A stretch of 64,000 nucleotides of DNA from Athripsodes cinereus (Eukaryota > Arthropoda > Insecta > Trichoptera > Leptoceridae): NCBI GenBank assembly GCA_947579605.1, contig OX388307.1, forward strand, positions 19,941,237 to 20,005,236, written 5' to 3'. Positions 24,895-36,300 of the stretch are shown piece by piece. Numbering within the stretch: position 1 is the stretch's first letter; the number at the start of each line of letters is the position of its first letter. The notes under the pieces are model-generated. The model was not told where the DNA came from. It saw only the letters and a list, made by a program, of their open reading frames with translations, and did no database searches. Made by a program: the position numbers and the translations under genes.

Positions 24895-25130
24895 CATAAC
24901 ATAACACGTGTAGACAATTCACACAGACCGAGCTAGTCCCAAACTAAGATATGAATCTTGTATTATGGGTACTAACACGGCGATACACATATACAATGCA
25001 CTAAACACATATACATGTAACACCCAGACCCAGGACAATCTGAAAAAGGTCATTCTTCATTTTGCCCTGGCCGGGAATCGAACCCGGGACCTCGTGACTC
25101 AAAGTGACAGATAGATGAGTGATGTAGCCG
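24895..25130 (-). repeat. tRNA-derived SINE, minus strand
   Basis: Reverse-complemented, the head reads GAGGTCCCGGGTTCGATTCC (a B box), followed by a body with TTTTTCAGATTGTCCTGGGT, GTGTTACATGTATATGTG and TAGCTCGGTCTGTGTGAA. This body is of a kind often met in lepidopteran DNA (recalled, not searched). A fragment of the same body lies at 28360-28440. Confidence 0.75.
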
Positions 25131-25639
25131 ATGTTATTGCCATTTTGTCTAGTGTAACAATCTCGTTACATAAATTCATTCATCTTATAGAGATAGATGT
25201 AAATATGTAAGGGAATCAGAATTTACTTTTGCATTAGTTATATTAAATATATGTAGGTATGTATAATGTGATGAATGTATCAGATGCAATTGTAATAAAG
25301 TTTTGCGCAGAGATGTAGTTATACAGTAATAAAGCAATTCATAATAATATGTAGGATCGATTATACATACATTATAATGCACACAACACGATATACCTAG
25401 TGATGTGATGAAACAATGTTACCTATTATACTGATTGCTACTTACCTGTCTGTCTTATATATTATCATTTATCAACGGAACTATCTCCTTTTAGATCACT
25501 TTACTGTTATTATTTATAACACTCGTAGTACTTAACTCTACCTAACATCTCAATCAAATGAATTACAATGTATCACTCTGATTCTGTTAATAATGAGTAA
25601 TTGACGTAAATCTGGAGCTTATTACAATACTTATGCGCA

Positions 25640-25830
25640 TTTTGTATTCTTCTTTAGTCCGTTTTCGTCCACTGCTGGATATAGGCCTTTTCATAAGTAT
25701 GCTACTTAAAATTGTCCTCTGCCAACGCCTTCCACCCCTATCTTCTTTACATCGTCGTTCCATTTTGTCAGTTGCCTACCCACATTCCTCTCGCTTGTCA
25801 TCAGTCTACAATGCATTTAATTGCCATTCA
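25640..25830 (-). mobile_element. RTE-type LINE 3' terminus
   Basis: The minus strand reads GRQLTKWNDDVKKI, then after a frameshift KGLYPAVDENG, the kind of peptide found at the end of RTE-like reverse transcriptases. It is truncated and broken. The opposite-strand frame is a shadow. Confidence 0.6.
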
Positions 25831-26269
25831 TCTACCATCTTAATACTAAATGAAACAAATACCGAGATGCAATAATGATCATATTATAAATATCTACGTA
25901 AGTAAGTAGGTTGGTACATAGTGAGAGTGTGGCTGTGTCTCGTGCAATAAACATAATTATGTTTGAAATTCATTCAGAACATAGACAATAATTATGTTAT
26001 TGTTGTTTAATACCTATAACGTATAGGCATACCTATATCATTGTACAATTGGTAAAACACTTATGAACAATTTGTTCAGATCATCGCATGTATCAATCAA
26101 CTAACACATGTAGGTACCTCTACTTACTTAATTAACATTATCATCTCATTAAAATAATTGGATTAGCTACAATAATTTACGGCACATTGGTGAAATGTTT
26201 AGAATTGATTAATTTTATATGTGCTACATACTTTTTTACAACCTTATCAGGCCACCTTGAAGTCTTTAA

Positions 26270-26335
26270 AATTATATTAATATTTTCTGATCACTTGTAA
26301 ACAAGTGGATGGCCTTTTAACATAGAATAGAATAT
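26270..26335 (+). repeat. Short interspersed repeat R2
   Basis: TGATCACTTGTAAACAAGTG, GATGGCCTTTTAA and ATAGAATAGAATA recur diverged at 38440-38490 (+) and 49275-49335 (-). The ACTYGT..ACRAGT core forms a small hairpin. Confidence 0.5.
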
Positions 26336-26579
26336 GAATACTTTGACACTAAAAAAAGATAAATGTTACTAAAACAAGATATATTTTGCAAACTAAATAT
26401 TTTACCTAAAAACCAACCCTACACGAGAAAAGAATTGTTTAGGATAATCAACACTTTGACCAAAAATCTGACATAACAATTTAAGATCCACCTGAAGAAA
26501 ATAGATATATTTTATTTTATGTGTAGTGTTAAGTTGAAAAATAAAAATATTTGGAAAATAACTATAAATCAGCAATGAC

Positions 26580-26960
26580 TCTAAAAAACCAGGTTGGGTT
26601 TTGGCCTCCTTTAGAGTACGCCTCCATAATAGACGATTCTATGCTGCCGTTCGCCAATTATGGATGAAAATTAGTTGTGCATCTCTGTTAACGCTATCTA
26701 GCTATCACTTCGACCTTTACGGTTTTGTTTGACATCCCCACGTTTGTCTATTATAATTCAATTTGTCATTTATTAATCTAAAATCGGTGTGTGTGAATTA
26801 TTTTTTTATGTGAAGAAGATTACTAGTTTCTTTCATTAAGTATATTAACAGATTTCTTCTGTTTGCCATTGTTTAATATGATTTATAATTTATTGTCTAA
26901 GGTCTGATGAGGTAATGAATGAGTGTTTAGTGTGAGTCTAGTTTACTGGACTTGCATTGG
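26580..26960. other. Unassigned, relatively GC-richer segment
   Basis: The block GTTTTGGCCTCCTTTAGAGT to GACATCCCCACGTTTGTC is less AT-rich than its surroundings but has no long open frame. It could be a non-coding exon, a promoter or an old repeat; the sequence alone does not decide. Confidence 0.25.
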
Positions 26961-27020
26961 ACGGGCGCTATTAATTAACTTTTTTCCCTTACATTTTATT
27001 TTTTTCCGACACTACGACAC

Positions 27021-27072
27021 TAAAATCCTACGGTTTGTGTTCATGATATTGAACACAAACCGTAAGATTTTA
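27021..27072. repeat. Short hairpin, 23-nt arms
   Basis: AAAATCCTACGGTTTGTGTT and AACACAAACCGTAAGATTTT pair with one mismatch around a 6-nt loop. Confidence 0.75.
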
Positions 27073-27204
27073 CTATATGTTTAATAATAGGCACAGTTAC
27101 CCGATTTCGACTTACAAAGTCATTGTAAAACTTTTCACTGTGAATATTTGAATAAAAAATACTACCTAATAAGTTTTCTAACAGCACTCAAAGTTAAAAG
27201 AAAT

Positions 27205-27420
27205 TTATAAATAATACCATTCTATGAAAAGAGTACTCTTTTCTGTAAGTTTTCGAGTGTTCTGTAAAAGGTAGACGTTTGTAAAATCTTACGTATAAGA
27301 TTATTGACACCTAGAGTTCAACGATGAGGTATGCCATCCATCCTGAATATCTTATTCTTGTTCTTATTATTGGCACGGAAAGAACGCGGTCCGCTGTAGT
27401 AGAAGTAATAGTAGATTCTA
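27205..27420 (+). repeat. R1 repeat copy
   Basis: It carries the fuller left part of R1: GTAAGTTTTCGAGTGT.CTGTAAAAGG, TTCAACGATGAGGTATGCCA, TCCATCCTGAATATCTTA and GGCACGGAAAGAACG. The right third is missing or decayed. Confidence 0.7.
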
Positions 27421-27799
27421 AATGATGCTTGCAACAATAACGTGTAGTACCTACTTACTTATATAGAAATAATTATACATACCTTTATGTATTTATTGTA
27501 GGTACAGTATATCTAATCATATAGCGGAACATTGTGATGCATCTTGTACGGCTGAAAGGGCAATTTGTTTTATGGGAAACACATATACCTAACTGCAACA
27601 CAATATATTATTTTATGTATAATATGAACACATGGGTATGTTACCCACCTATTATAAGCTTATACTCACGTACGTGTCTTTAATTAATTAACTAATCACA
27701 TCGTTTTATCGTTTTGTTTCACGGTACGATCACATTACATTCACACACCTATGATTATTTTAACACATTATAAACGTGTACTAAAGCATCATCTAAAAT

Positions 27800-28015
27800 T
27801 CTCTTCTTCCCACGGAGTCCGCTACAAAAAAAGTTCTTCCACTCTTTTGTAGGTTTTCGACTGTCCTGTAAAAGAAACATCACATAGTAAGACACTTAAT
27901 ATTTCATATCTTCAATTCAGCGATCAAGTATCAACCCAAACTTAATGTCTTAATGGGCATTTAAAGAAGAGCCTGTTTGTTTATTACATGCACTAGATTT
28001 ACTGGCCACTCCGTT
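27800..28015 (+). repeat. Diverged R1 repeat copy
   Basis: TAGGTTTTCGACTGTCCTGT, then AATTCAGCGATCAAGTAT, TTATTACATGCACTAG and TACTGGCCACTCC follow the R1 order with many substitutions. Confidence 0.6.
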
Positions 28016-28359
28016 TATACAAGGATACAAAGCCACATTATGTTTACAAGGTTTTCATTTTTCATGAGTCAATTCGATGGATTGGTCTGCAATAAGCTTT
28101 CCTTCTTCGTATCTTTCTGCCATTTATATGTCAGTTTTTTTCGAACGAGTAGGTATCGTAGCGATATTCTAGTAATTGTCATAATAATTTAATAGTTTAC
28201 CTTTACTATGCTCCAAAATTACCCTTCATGTTATTTAAAATATAAGATAACAAGCTTGGTACAAAATGTTCAAACCTTATTGCGCGAGACTAGAAGAAGG
28301 AATTACTCTAATTTACATTCTAATGGGAAAGTTTAGGAAGTTTGTCAAATATTTAGATA

Positions 28360-28440
28360 ATACAAGATTCATATCTTAGTTTGGGAATAGCTCGGTCTGT
28401 GTGAGTTATCTATACGTCTATACATGTTATGTTACATGTT
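28360..28440 (+). repeat. SINE body fragment
   Basis: TACAAGATTCATATCTTAGT and ATAGCTCGGTCTGTGTGA match the reverse complement of 24900-24970. The tRNA-like head is absent. Confidence 0.65.
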
Positions 28441-29384
28441 ATTTATTTTTAAACTTAATTTCGACAGATTTCTTCAAAATTTTCCTTATGAATAAAATTC
28501 TTCAAAATTTTCTTTTAAAATGCTTGGTTTAGATAAAGGCTAGGAGAAAGTGGGATTGAGTTTTGCCTTTTATTATTATTTTTTTTTTATATTCTTTTTT
28601 GTATTTGTGTTTTTGTAATGACATTTTAAGAATGAACATCGGGTTTTCTCATCGATTAGATAGAATCTGCTAATTGTGACATTAGACTTACCTACCTAGA
28701 CAAGACACACTTTGATAGCACAGATAGAGTAATACCTACAAATATATGTATTGTGCATGAAGAGATAGTTATTTATGCTTCAAGTAATGACTTCCTCATT
28801 CTTTATTAATTACCTACCTATTTAATATAATATATGACATGTCGCTCTGAGCACGCTCGCCACATTACGTGCACTCGGTTAGGTGTTCAAATCTCATCTC
28901 AACTCATCTCCACACATCTTTACCTAGTACATAATTAATTAAATTTATTGTATTTGTGTACCTATATATATAGTGTACTATAAACACATTTTACAATCCA
29001 TCATTTTCCATGCTTATTAACGTATTAATTTCACGGATTTACTTTTTATTCATTTCCTATTTGTGTTATTAGTTAATAAACCAGATCATTATAGAAATCA
29101 ATCGACGCTTTATTACTTACTTAACTAGCGGTAAGTGTATATGTTGAGTACATAATTTGTAGATATACCTTTATATACTATAAATGTAGGTGTAATCTCC
29201 ACATACTTAGATAATAATAAGACACTTGTAAACACCATTATGTTGATAATTTCAATGAAACAATAAAATTTTGTCAACATGGAGTAACTATCTTCATTCC
29301 TTAATAATTTTAAGGCATAAATCTCTCTTTTGAATTTTCACACATCTACATCTCAGGATTTAGGAAAAACGAATCTACTTCCTG
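28441..29384. other. Gene-free AT-rich stretch
   Basis: Nothing supportable beyond simple AT-rich sequence. Confidence 0.5.
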
Positions 29385-29520
29385 AACACGTACTCCGGGT
29401 TGGCTGGAAGAGATCGCTTATGCGACAAGCCCGCCTTTTTGGTACTTTTTATAGACGTAATATGCTTGTATACTACATATTTTGCAATATAAAGTCTAAT
29501 TTCCTGTTTTATTTATTTGA
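29385..29520 (+). repeat. Interspersed repeat R3 (GAAGAGATCGC family)
   Basis: GGCTGGAAGAGATCGCTTAT then GCGACAAGCCCGCCTT resembles sequence at 63360-63400 (GGAAGATATCGC, GCGATAAACTCGCCCATTGT) and 56615-56640. The latter two end in CAATAAAGT plus a short tail, so the family is probably the 3' tail of a non-LTR element. Confidence 0.5.
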
Positions 29521-30324
29521 TTACTGCCATGAATTATTTGTCACACATATTTCTAAAAATTCTTTAAACAGAACTTATTAATATAAACCTACATTGTTGC
29601 TCAATAATAATGCACAAGAAAAATAAACAGAACAATATATTGTACTTAATTGAATTGAATACAATAATTATTAATTACAATACTCCCATCGGCTACCATA
29701 AATAGCTCTCTCGTATGTAGTAACCACAATTGATTGATTTGTATGAGACGTGGATTTGTATGAAGTAGATACCAATATGATAAGGCCATTTTTCTCACGG
29801 ATATGAAATAGTGTAGTTGTTTTAATAGATATCGATGAAGAAGAAAATAAATGTTAATAATATATTATTACGTTTATGTATACATAATTATACAGTTCAT
29901 TGCATTAAAATGAAATTAAGAGTAGTGTGGTGTAAATAAGTAACGAGTGGCTTTATTGTACGTATGTATGTACATTGCAGTTTGAAATTAATTACTTATC
30001 AGAACACTTATGTATGTATCATTTTGTAGTACCTAAGACTAGAAGGTAGATCATATAACTTAATCAATTATTAAACATACATTTCATCATCAATTGTTAT
30101 TGGTGTATTCTTTGTACGTATTGTTTTTTCCATTTCTTTATACAAAATATCTGCATAAATCTCTGAATATTTATCGTATTGTTTCAATAGCAAATCTTTT
30201 GTGCGATTATTGTAAACAAAAGAGAAATCATTCGATTGTTTCTGTTAATGAAATCATAAATAGATATTTCACATGTACCTATTTTATAAAGCAAAAGGTT
30301 CTATTAGCAGATTTCCAATATTTC

Positions 30325-30430
30325 CTTAATGTCCTTTTTATGGGCACAAAAAGGACGACTTGCACGTTTATTACATGCAGTTAGCCTGGTAACTATCCCA
30401 CTTATGGGAGATGTTGTGATAATATAGTTA
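30325..30430 (+). repeat. R1 repeat copy, right part
   Basis: AAAAGGACGACTTGCACGTT, TATTACATGCAGTTAGCCTG and CCCACTTATGGGAGATGTTG follow the R1 consensus. Confidence 0.7.
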
Positions 30431-31590
30431 ATTAGATAAAAAAAAACTTTCTAATTGAATTACATTTCTATATTGATTTGTGTGATAAATAATAATAAGT
30501 AAGGAATGAAAAAGTAGATGTAACCAAAGAAGAAGAAATAGGCAGGTACTAGGTACCTTGTTGTAGAAGATATTTCTCAGTGGGCAATACTGTTTTTTGG
30601 ATAGGTATATTTTTTGTTACATTTCTATGATAGGTATATATGGAGAGATGAGCTGCTGTCAGGATAACGCTACTACAACTCCATATGAGGTATATTGATG
30701 ATATGGGAATTAATATCTAATGACAGCATTATGTATAATCCGTTATATTGAAGATGCATTATACCATATTACATTAGGTGCCTTACTTATGTTGCTAATT
30801 TATATCACGACGTATCTTCCTACATACCTGCGCAGAGTATTATAATAATGTCATTTATGAGAGAGTCTTCTTCCATCATTCTATCTTTGGTGTGCGACAC
30901 GTTGGACTATGAAGAAAGAGGAATATTATATTGCAAGCATCACCCACAGTATATAATATATATCTTATTAGTAATGTATAAAATAATACAGGTACAGCTG
31001 TGTATGACATGTCTCATATAGAGCTGTGGTAATCAGGAATGAATGTCTTCTCAGAGAAGTTTCCTGGTTTGCTTTATATGGTTATACCTATGTAGGCATA
31101 AGTAATATGTATATATACGTATGGTACATATTATGTTGTTATCAGATCATTGATTGTAGAATAGTTTCTCATATTGCTGCCAGCTGGCATGACCTCTATG
31201 ATTGATTTACAGTTAGGGTTTACTAACGTGTCCGTGCGCTATCCCTCCCAGACAATAAGTACCGACCTAGGTATAGTTACATTACAGTCTGCACACAGCA
31301 AGGATTCTTACTTCTCATTCACTATGTCTTCATTTACACAACACAATACAGCAATACTTATGTCTACATAGCCTAACTCTGTATTGCCTCTTAGAATTAT
31401 TCAGTTACGCGGGAGGTGTGGATTATTTATAATATAATCCGTCGTTATATGATGTACTATATTATACTTTTAGACTTTTTTTTGGAACATTAACTTTTAT
31501 TTGCACATGCATAGTCAATACTTATTATGTATTTTAATTTAATGTTCTCTTCTTATTTAATTACTCATATATTTACTTTCGTTGTTTCAG

Positions 31591-32290
31591 ATTCGCGGCG
31601 GTGGTCTGCCTATTGGTGACATTTTTCTCATACTTGGAGGCGACGGAAGTGGAACAGACTGAAGAGAAGACTGGAAAGTCATTGAAAAAACATTCGAAGG
31701 ACAACAGTTTATCAAATCATGAAGTGCTAACGAAGTTAGGCTTCACCAGGTTACAAGTGCCTCCGAGCCACAATAGGAAGAGAGTTGCTACAGAATCAAG
31801 GCGACACAACAGTCCCGCTGATTCTAAAATGTTTGTAATCAAATTACCACCTAACCCTTATTACTACGCCCACATGAATCCAGAAAAAGCAGCTTATGTG
31901 AAACATGCCAATAAAAAAGTGCCTGTCGGATTCAAATCTAATGGAAAACCTGGTAGAATATATCATTGGAATATTCCAGTCTTGAAGAAATTCGCCGGGG
32001 CTCAGAAACAACATTCAAGATCTCAACTATCCCGTAACGATGATAGTGACATATTCGACATCCAGAACACTCCAACTTGGACTAATAACGAATCTGATAA
32101 TGAAGCTGAGGATAAAGAAGACCATCTGAAACCTTTGAAACATGTCAAAAAGGCTCCAGTATATTATGTACCCGCGAAACCCAAACACGGATCCTTCAAG
32201 AAATACTTCTCAGGGAACGGAAAACCCAAGTCCTTCTATGTCATAGAAAAAAGTAAGAAACAATCTAAAGAGCAGAGGTTACTCGTCTGA
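31591..32290 (+). CDS. Secreted Lys/Tyr-rich protein of unknown function, terminal exon
   Basis: A TTTCAG acceptor at 31585-31590 opens an exon encoding about 232 residues, ending at TGA 32288-32290. The exon enters on the third base of a codon. Its first residues, FAAVVCLLVTFFSYLEA, look like the second half of a signal peptide, so an upstream exon must supply the initiator Met and first residues; I could not locate it. The rest is basic and low in Cys, with Tyr/Pro/Lys-rich blocks: KMFVIKLPPNPYYYAHMNP, then KVPVGFKSNGKPGRIYHW, an acidic stretch (NNESDNEAEDKED), then PVYYVPAKPKHGSFKKYF and a second NGKP block. NGKP.RIYHW and NGKPKSFYVI suggest a loose internal repeat. It is clearly less AT-rich than its surroundings and open for 700 bp, so it is almost certainly a real gene. 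I recognise no domain. A matrix or cuticle role is only a guess. Confidence 0.8.
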
Positions 32291-32646
32291 TTTGTTGTGA
32301 TTTAAAGTATAAATAATATGGACTGTGTGTCTGTGTGTTTTGTTACTTTTGATTTTGAGTTAGTTAATTCTAGTAAGGCGATGAATGAATGTGGTTCATG
32401 TTCCAGAGTGGATGTATGGCGATATTATTAATATTATATTATGTAGGTAATACATTAAGTAGGCATATTGATATTAAATGATTATGTTGAATGTTACTAG
32501 CTTGTAGGAAGCTAAATTGTTAATTAATCAATAGTGAAATTCTCTCTATTTCTTTAATGTGTCAATTAAATAGTCTTTTATACTTTTTGTACTTAATTAC
32601 TGTTAGAAATATAACATCATAATTATAAATAATATCTATTTATAAA

Positions 32647-32652
32647 AATAAA
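32647..32652 (+). terminator. Candidate polyadenylation signal
   Basis: An AATAAA lies 357 bp after the stop of the secreted-protein exon. AT-rich sequence makes such hexamers common, so this is only a candidate. Confidence 0.35.
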
Positions 32653-33129
32653 ATAATGTGTATTATTAATTACCCATCCGCCTAGGTTCTCTTGAATCTA
32701 AGAAAAAAGTTCATCTAATATATTATAGATATTCAAGAAAGAGATGAGAAAATAATAAACAAAAAATCAAAAAAAATACTGGCATCGGTTATCCTATAAA
32801 TTTACATTTATTCATATTTACTAGCAGAGGAAAAATTTTATAATGGAAAATTTATAGCGTTCGTCATATTTATCTAATGAATACCTACCCTACACATGGG
32901 AGACTGATATGTCACAATTAAGATGATTGAGCCATCTGAACCAACACGAAACTGTAGAATGTAAGAAACAAGTAAAACAATATCTATACAAGGGCGTGGG
33001 TTGGCAAAAAAGGAAAGAAGTTGACTTTCTCTTTTCTTATACGCAGTTCGGAAATATTATTGGCATCTTTTATTCCATTAAAACTACTCTTTATCGTTTT
33101 TGCTTTTTTAAAAAAATCGTACAGTTTCT

Positions 33130-33205
33130 AATTTTCATATCCCACAAGTGCGACAGCCACCATATCAGCCGCATGCAACAGACTTGTAAGCTGTCCTCTT
33201 CGTGC
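33130..33205 (-). repeat. R1 repeat fragment, minus strand
   Basis: TCATATCCCACAAGTGCGAC, then CTTGTAAGCTGTCCTCTTCG, is the reverse complement of the right half of R1. The plus-strand open frame across it is not a gene. A further RTE-like terminus (GATAAAGGCCTCTTC, minus strand) lies at about 33590. Confidence 0.6.
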
Positions 33206-33765
33206 CAACAATATATTAAGAGATCTTATACTCTTTTTAATCTTGTCACACACATATATCATGTGTTTTTCATTGTGTTCCTTTTCTCCCATACAAAATT
33301 TCTTCTGTTAATTTTTATACGATATTCCCACGAAATAGCTTTCATATGTATACAATTATTACTACTCCATGACTACATTACATAGATTACACTACGCGCG
33401 TATAATCAGATTACAACAGAAGTCCAGTCATTCACAAATGCAATATTTTCATTTTTCAATAAACCCATGTTTGTAGTAGCTTTAGTAAATGATGAAATTC
33501 TTTCGTTTTAGGTAATTAGTTGGTATTAAGTTTTAGTATCAACAGTTTCTACCACACATTCACCTTCACAGTCAGCTCTCGTCTCTTCACCGATGGATAA
33601 AGGCCTCTTCAAAATTTTACTTTATTTACGGTAGTGTTTAAACTAGTCATATAAAATTCATGTTATAATAAATAAATAAATAATAAATAAAAAAATTATT
33701 CTTGTCCATTTACATAGTATAAATGGCGGGTTTATTGCTTGCAGGCTATTTCTTGCAAAAAAATA

Positions 33766-34161
33766 CACTGAGAAAAATACTCACAACGAATCATTGGTAC
33801 GTACTATCAGATTAGGACCAGAGATAGTACAAATGATTCATTAGTACTTTTCGGGTCCGGACTTCAGACGTTGGTAAATTTACCAACAATTTATTTTATT
33901 TTTTTTATTTATTTTTATTTATTTTATTTAACAATAATTATACAGACATTACAATACATAGACTATTTGATAAAACTTAAATCTAAACATCCTCCTTATA
34001 GAGACAAGTCTCGTGTAAAGGAGGGTTGTTGTTGCGAATTTGTTTGCGAAAAGTTAATATTATAGATTCGTACTAATGAATCGTTTGTACTATCTCTGGT
34101 CCTAATCTGATAGTACGTACCAATGATTCGTTGTGAAATTTCGTTAGTATTTTTCTCAGTG
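33766..34161. mobile_element. Tc1/mariner-type MITE with ~85-bp TIRs
   Basis: The left end CACTGAGAAAAATACTCACA and the reverse-complemented right end CACTGAGAAAAATACTAACG extend through GAATCATTGGTACGTACTAT, CAGATTAGGACCAGAGATAG and TACAAA.GATTCATTAGTAC. TA flanks both sides (33764-33765, 34162-34163), as expected for the IS630-Tc1-mariner superfamily. The 396-bp body has no transposase. Open frames here are artefacts. Confidence 0.85.
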
Positions 34162-34182
34162 TATGGAAATGAGCAAATAGAA

Positions 34183-34350
34183 TTACCTACTGACTTGCCG
34201 ACTAAATGTGAGCGACGATATGAGATCACGGGTTCAAACCCCGCTGCCGACTTTCTTTACCTTCGTGATACAAGCGTAGGTATATGTAAAGCTAAATGCG
34301 AGGATCAATTTGAATTGAATAAAAATGCCATACAAATACATAAATTTTAA
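34183..34350 (+). repeat. tRNA-like SINE
   Basis: A B box GGTTCAAACCCC follows CTTGCCGACTAAATGTGAG. The region cannot form a full cloverleaf, and it continues into TTCTTTACCTTCGTGATACA and an A-rich end, as in SINEs. It starts about 20 bp beyond the MITE at 33766-34161. Confidence 0.6.
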
Positions 34351-34419
34351 ATAAATAGGTATTAGTAGGTGTAAGAATAATAATTAAATTTATGTTTCTT
34401 GGCATTTTCCGTCATTCGC

Positions 34420-34512
34420 TCGGTAAAGGTATAGTCGTTCGTTTAGTATTTTCAGTCGCTGACCTATAGCTAAATTGTAGCCCACTTTTTGTAACTCGGC
34501 TATGAATTTTTC
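34420..34512 (+). repeat. Interspersed repeat fragment shared with 23938-24000
   Basis: TAGTATTTTCAGTCGCTGA and AACTCGGCTATGAATTTTTC repeat those of the earlier copy. Confidence 0.5.
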
Positions 34513-34840
34513 ATCCCTTGATATTAGTCGCTAACTTAGTTTATTAGTTACAAAAACTTGGTTAATTCAGATTCAAAAAAATATTTTAGTTGTCCTAAGT
34601 ATAAGTGTAAGGAGATGATTGTCATGATAGTATAAGTTCAAATTGGTATTCACAGTTTTCCGTGATACTAATAATTAACTAAGTTATATATAATATATAT
34701 TATATTAGGTACATTGGAGGTACAGCAGTTATACACGCGGTCACTCTATGGATTTCATATTCAAAATGAATTATCCTTTAGTATTGGTTGATAATTAATA
34801 ACTATTATTAGTTGATTTTTCTTCGTGACTACTTATCACT

Positions 34841-35091
34841 CCTTAAAAGAATCGGAATCAACCAACAACGAGCTAACTGGATTGGCCGCAACATCGGGCA
34901 CCCAGAACCCAGAACTGCTCTTCGCTATCGCGGAAGGTGGGACCGAAGGCACGAATGGCAGAGGCCGACCAAGAGACGCATATATAGACCAGCTGAAGAG
35001 GGACATGAACTGTGGTAAAGGACTAGCTGAAAATAGGGAGGAATGGAGAAGAAAATCCAATCTCGTTGCAGACCAATCCAATGGATTGTAA
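34841..35091 (+). pseudogene. RTE LINE family E, 3' terminal fragment
   Basis: It corresponds to 18058-18312 of the longer copy, beginning NNELTGLA/RANWIGRN and ending ADQSNGL and TAA at 35089-35091. The frame reads GRGRPRDAYIDQLKRDMN without the stop seen in copy 1; a small frame shift lies upstream. Its head is truncated, as is usual for LINE insertions. Confidence 0.85.
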
Positions 35092-35483
35092 CTCACTTTA
35101 TAATTATATATTTATTCGTTACTTGGAACGTGCGATTGCTGTTAGTTGCTGTCATTAGTCAATTTATTGTTATAGATCATAATTCACTCAATGTCGGGTG
35201 CCTTGCCTTAAGAAAATACGAATTGTTATATATACTACACATATTATATAATATGTAATTATTTTGCTTTTTCCATCGCATATTGAAATATTTCCTTTTC
35301 GAACTACTACTACCATCTATAGATCAAAATAAAAGATAGCGTAGTACAAGTAGTCTGGGCTCGAACCATGTTAAGTTGCATAAAGCACAGCCTATTAATG
35401 AGTAGCAAAATGTAAAAATGCTGCCAGTATTAAAAATGCATAATTCTTCTATGGAATAAAAATTTTAAGAAAAAATATTTACT
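35092..35483. other. Unassigned spacer between two opposed RTE copies
   Basis: No coding or repeat feature could be supported here. Confidence 0.4.
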
Positions 35484-36300
35484 TTATTGGTTTGCAACGT
35501 GTTTGAATTTTCTTCTCCATTGCTCCCTATTTTCAGCTAATCTCTTCTGTTCACGTATGTGCCACAGTTCATGTCCTTCTTCAGTTGGTTTTTATAAGTG
35601 TTTCTTGTCGGTCTTTACCATTTCTGTCTTCAGTCTTCCCCTTCGCGATGGTGATCAACAGGCCTGGGTGCCTAATGTTGTAGCCAATCCAGTTAGCTTG
35701 TTATTGGCTGATTCTTTTAAGGAGTTACCTTCTTTCACATACCCTACTGATTAACACCTCTTCGTTTTTGACGTGTTCCGACAATAATGGACTTTCATCA
35801 TGCGTCTGTAGCACCACATTTCAAAGACCGTCAACCGTCCGTTTTCACTCTTTCTGATGGTCCACGTCTCGCAACCATACAGTAGAATGCTTCATACAAA
35901 GGCTTTAATAAGGTTCTTCCTACTGCTTAAATCAATATTTGGGGATTCCAATATTTTAGATTTTTGTTAAAGACAATTCTTGCCTGGTTTATCCTGCTTA
36001 CGATTTCCAATTTGGAGCGTCCCTCCTGGTTTATTTTGCTGCCCTAGTTCACGAATTCTTGTTTGATCCGCCATTGTTCGCAGACGCCATAACCTTTGCC
36101 AACGACCATACATTTTGTTTTTATTTATTTTCATGTTGTATTTTGACAGTAGTATACTTTCCACTTTTCCCAAGGCTTCATTCAGCTCAATCTCAGAGTC
36201 TGCGAGCAGTGCTATATCGTCAGCATATCGAATTATGTCAACCTTTTTCTCATTTATTTTAACTCCTGTCCAGTTCTTCATTCCTTCTCTCATTTCATCA
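35484..36300 (-). pseudogene. RTE LINE family E, C-terminal RT fragment, minus strand
   Basis: On the minus strand this spans from MKNWTGVKINEKKVD and YADDIALLADSEIELNEAL (about 36290-36170) through the C-terminal region to AENREQWRRK at 35500. Several frameshifts and small deletions break it. It matches most of 17490-18270. Plus-strand frames here are shadows. It lies 0.6 kb upstream of HSDL2. Confidence 0.85.

Noticed and set aside
25060..25095. tRNA gene on the minus strand
   Set aside because: Only a B-box half is tRNA-like; the rest is a known-style SINE body repeated at 28360.
32927..33385. 152-codon plus-strand frame after the secreted-protein gene
   Set aside because: It contains an R1 repeat in reverse complement and reads as random AT-rich sequence elsewhere.
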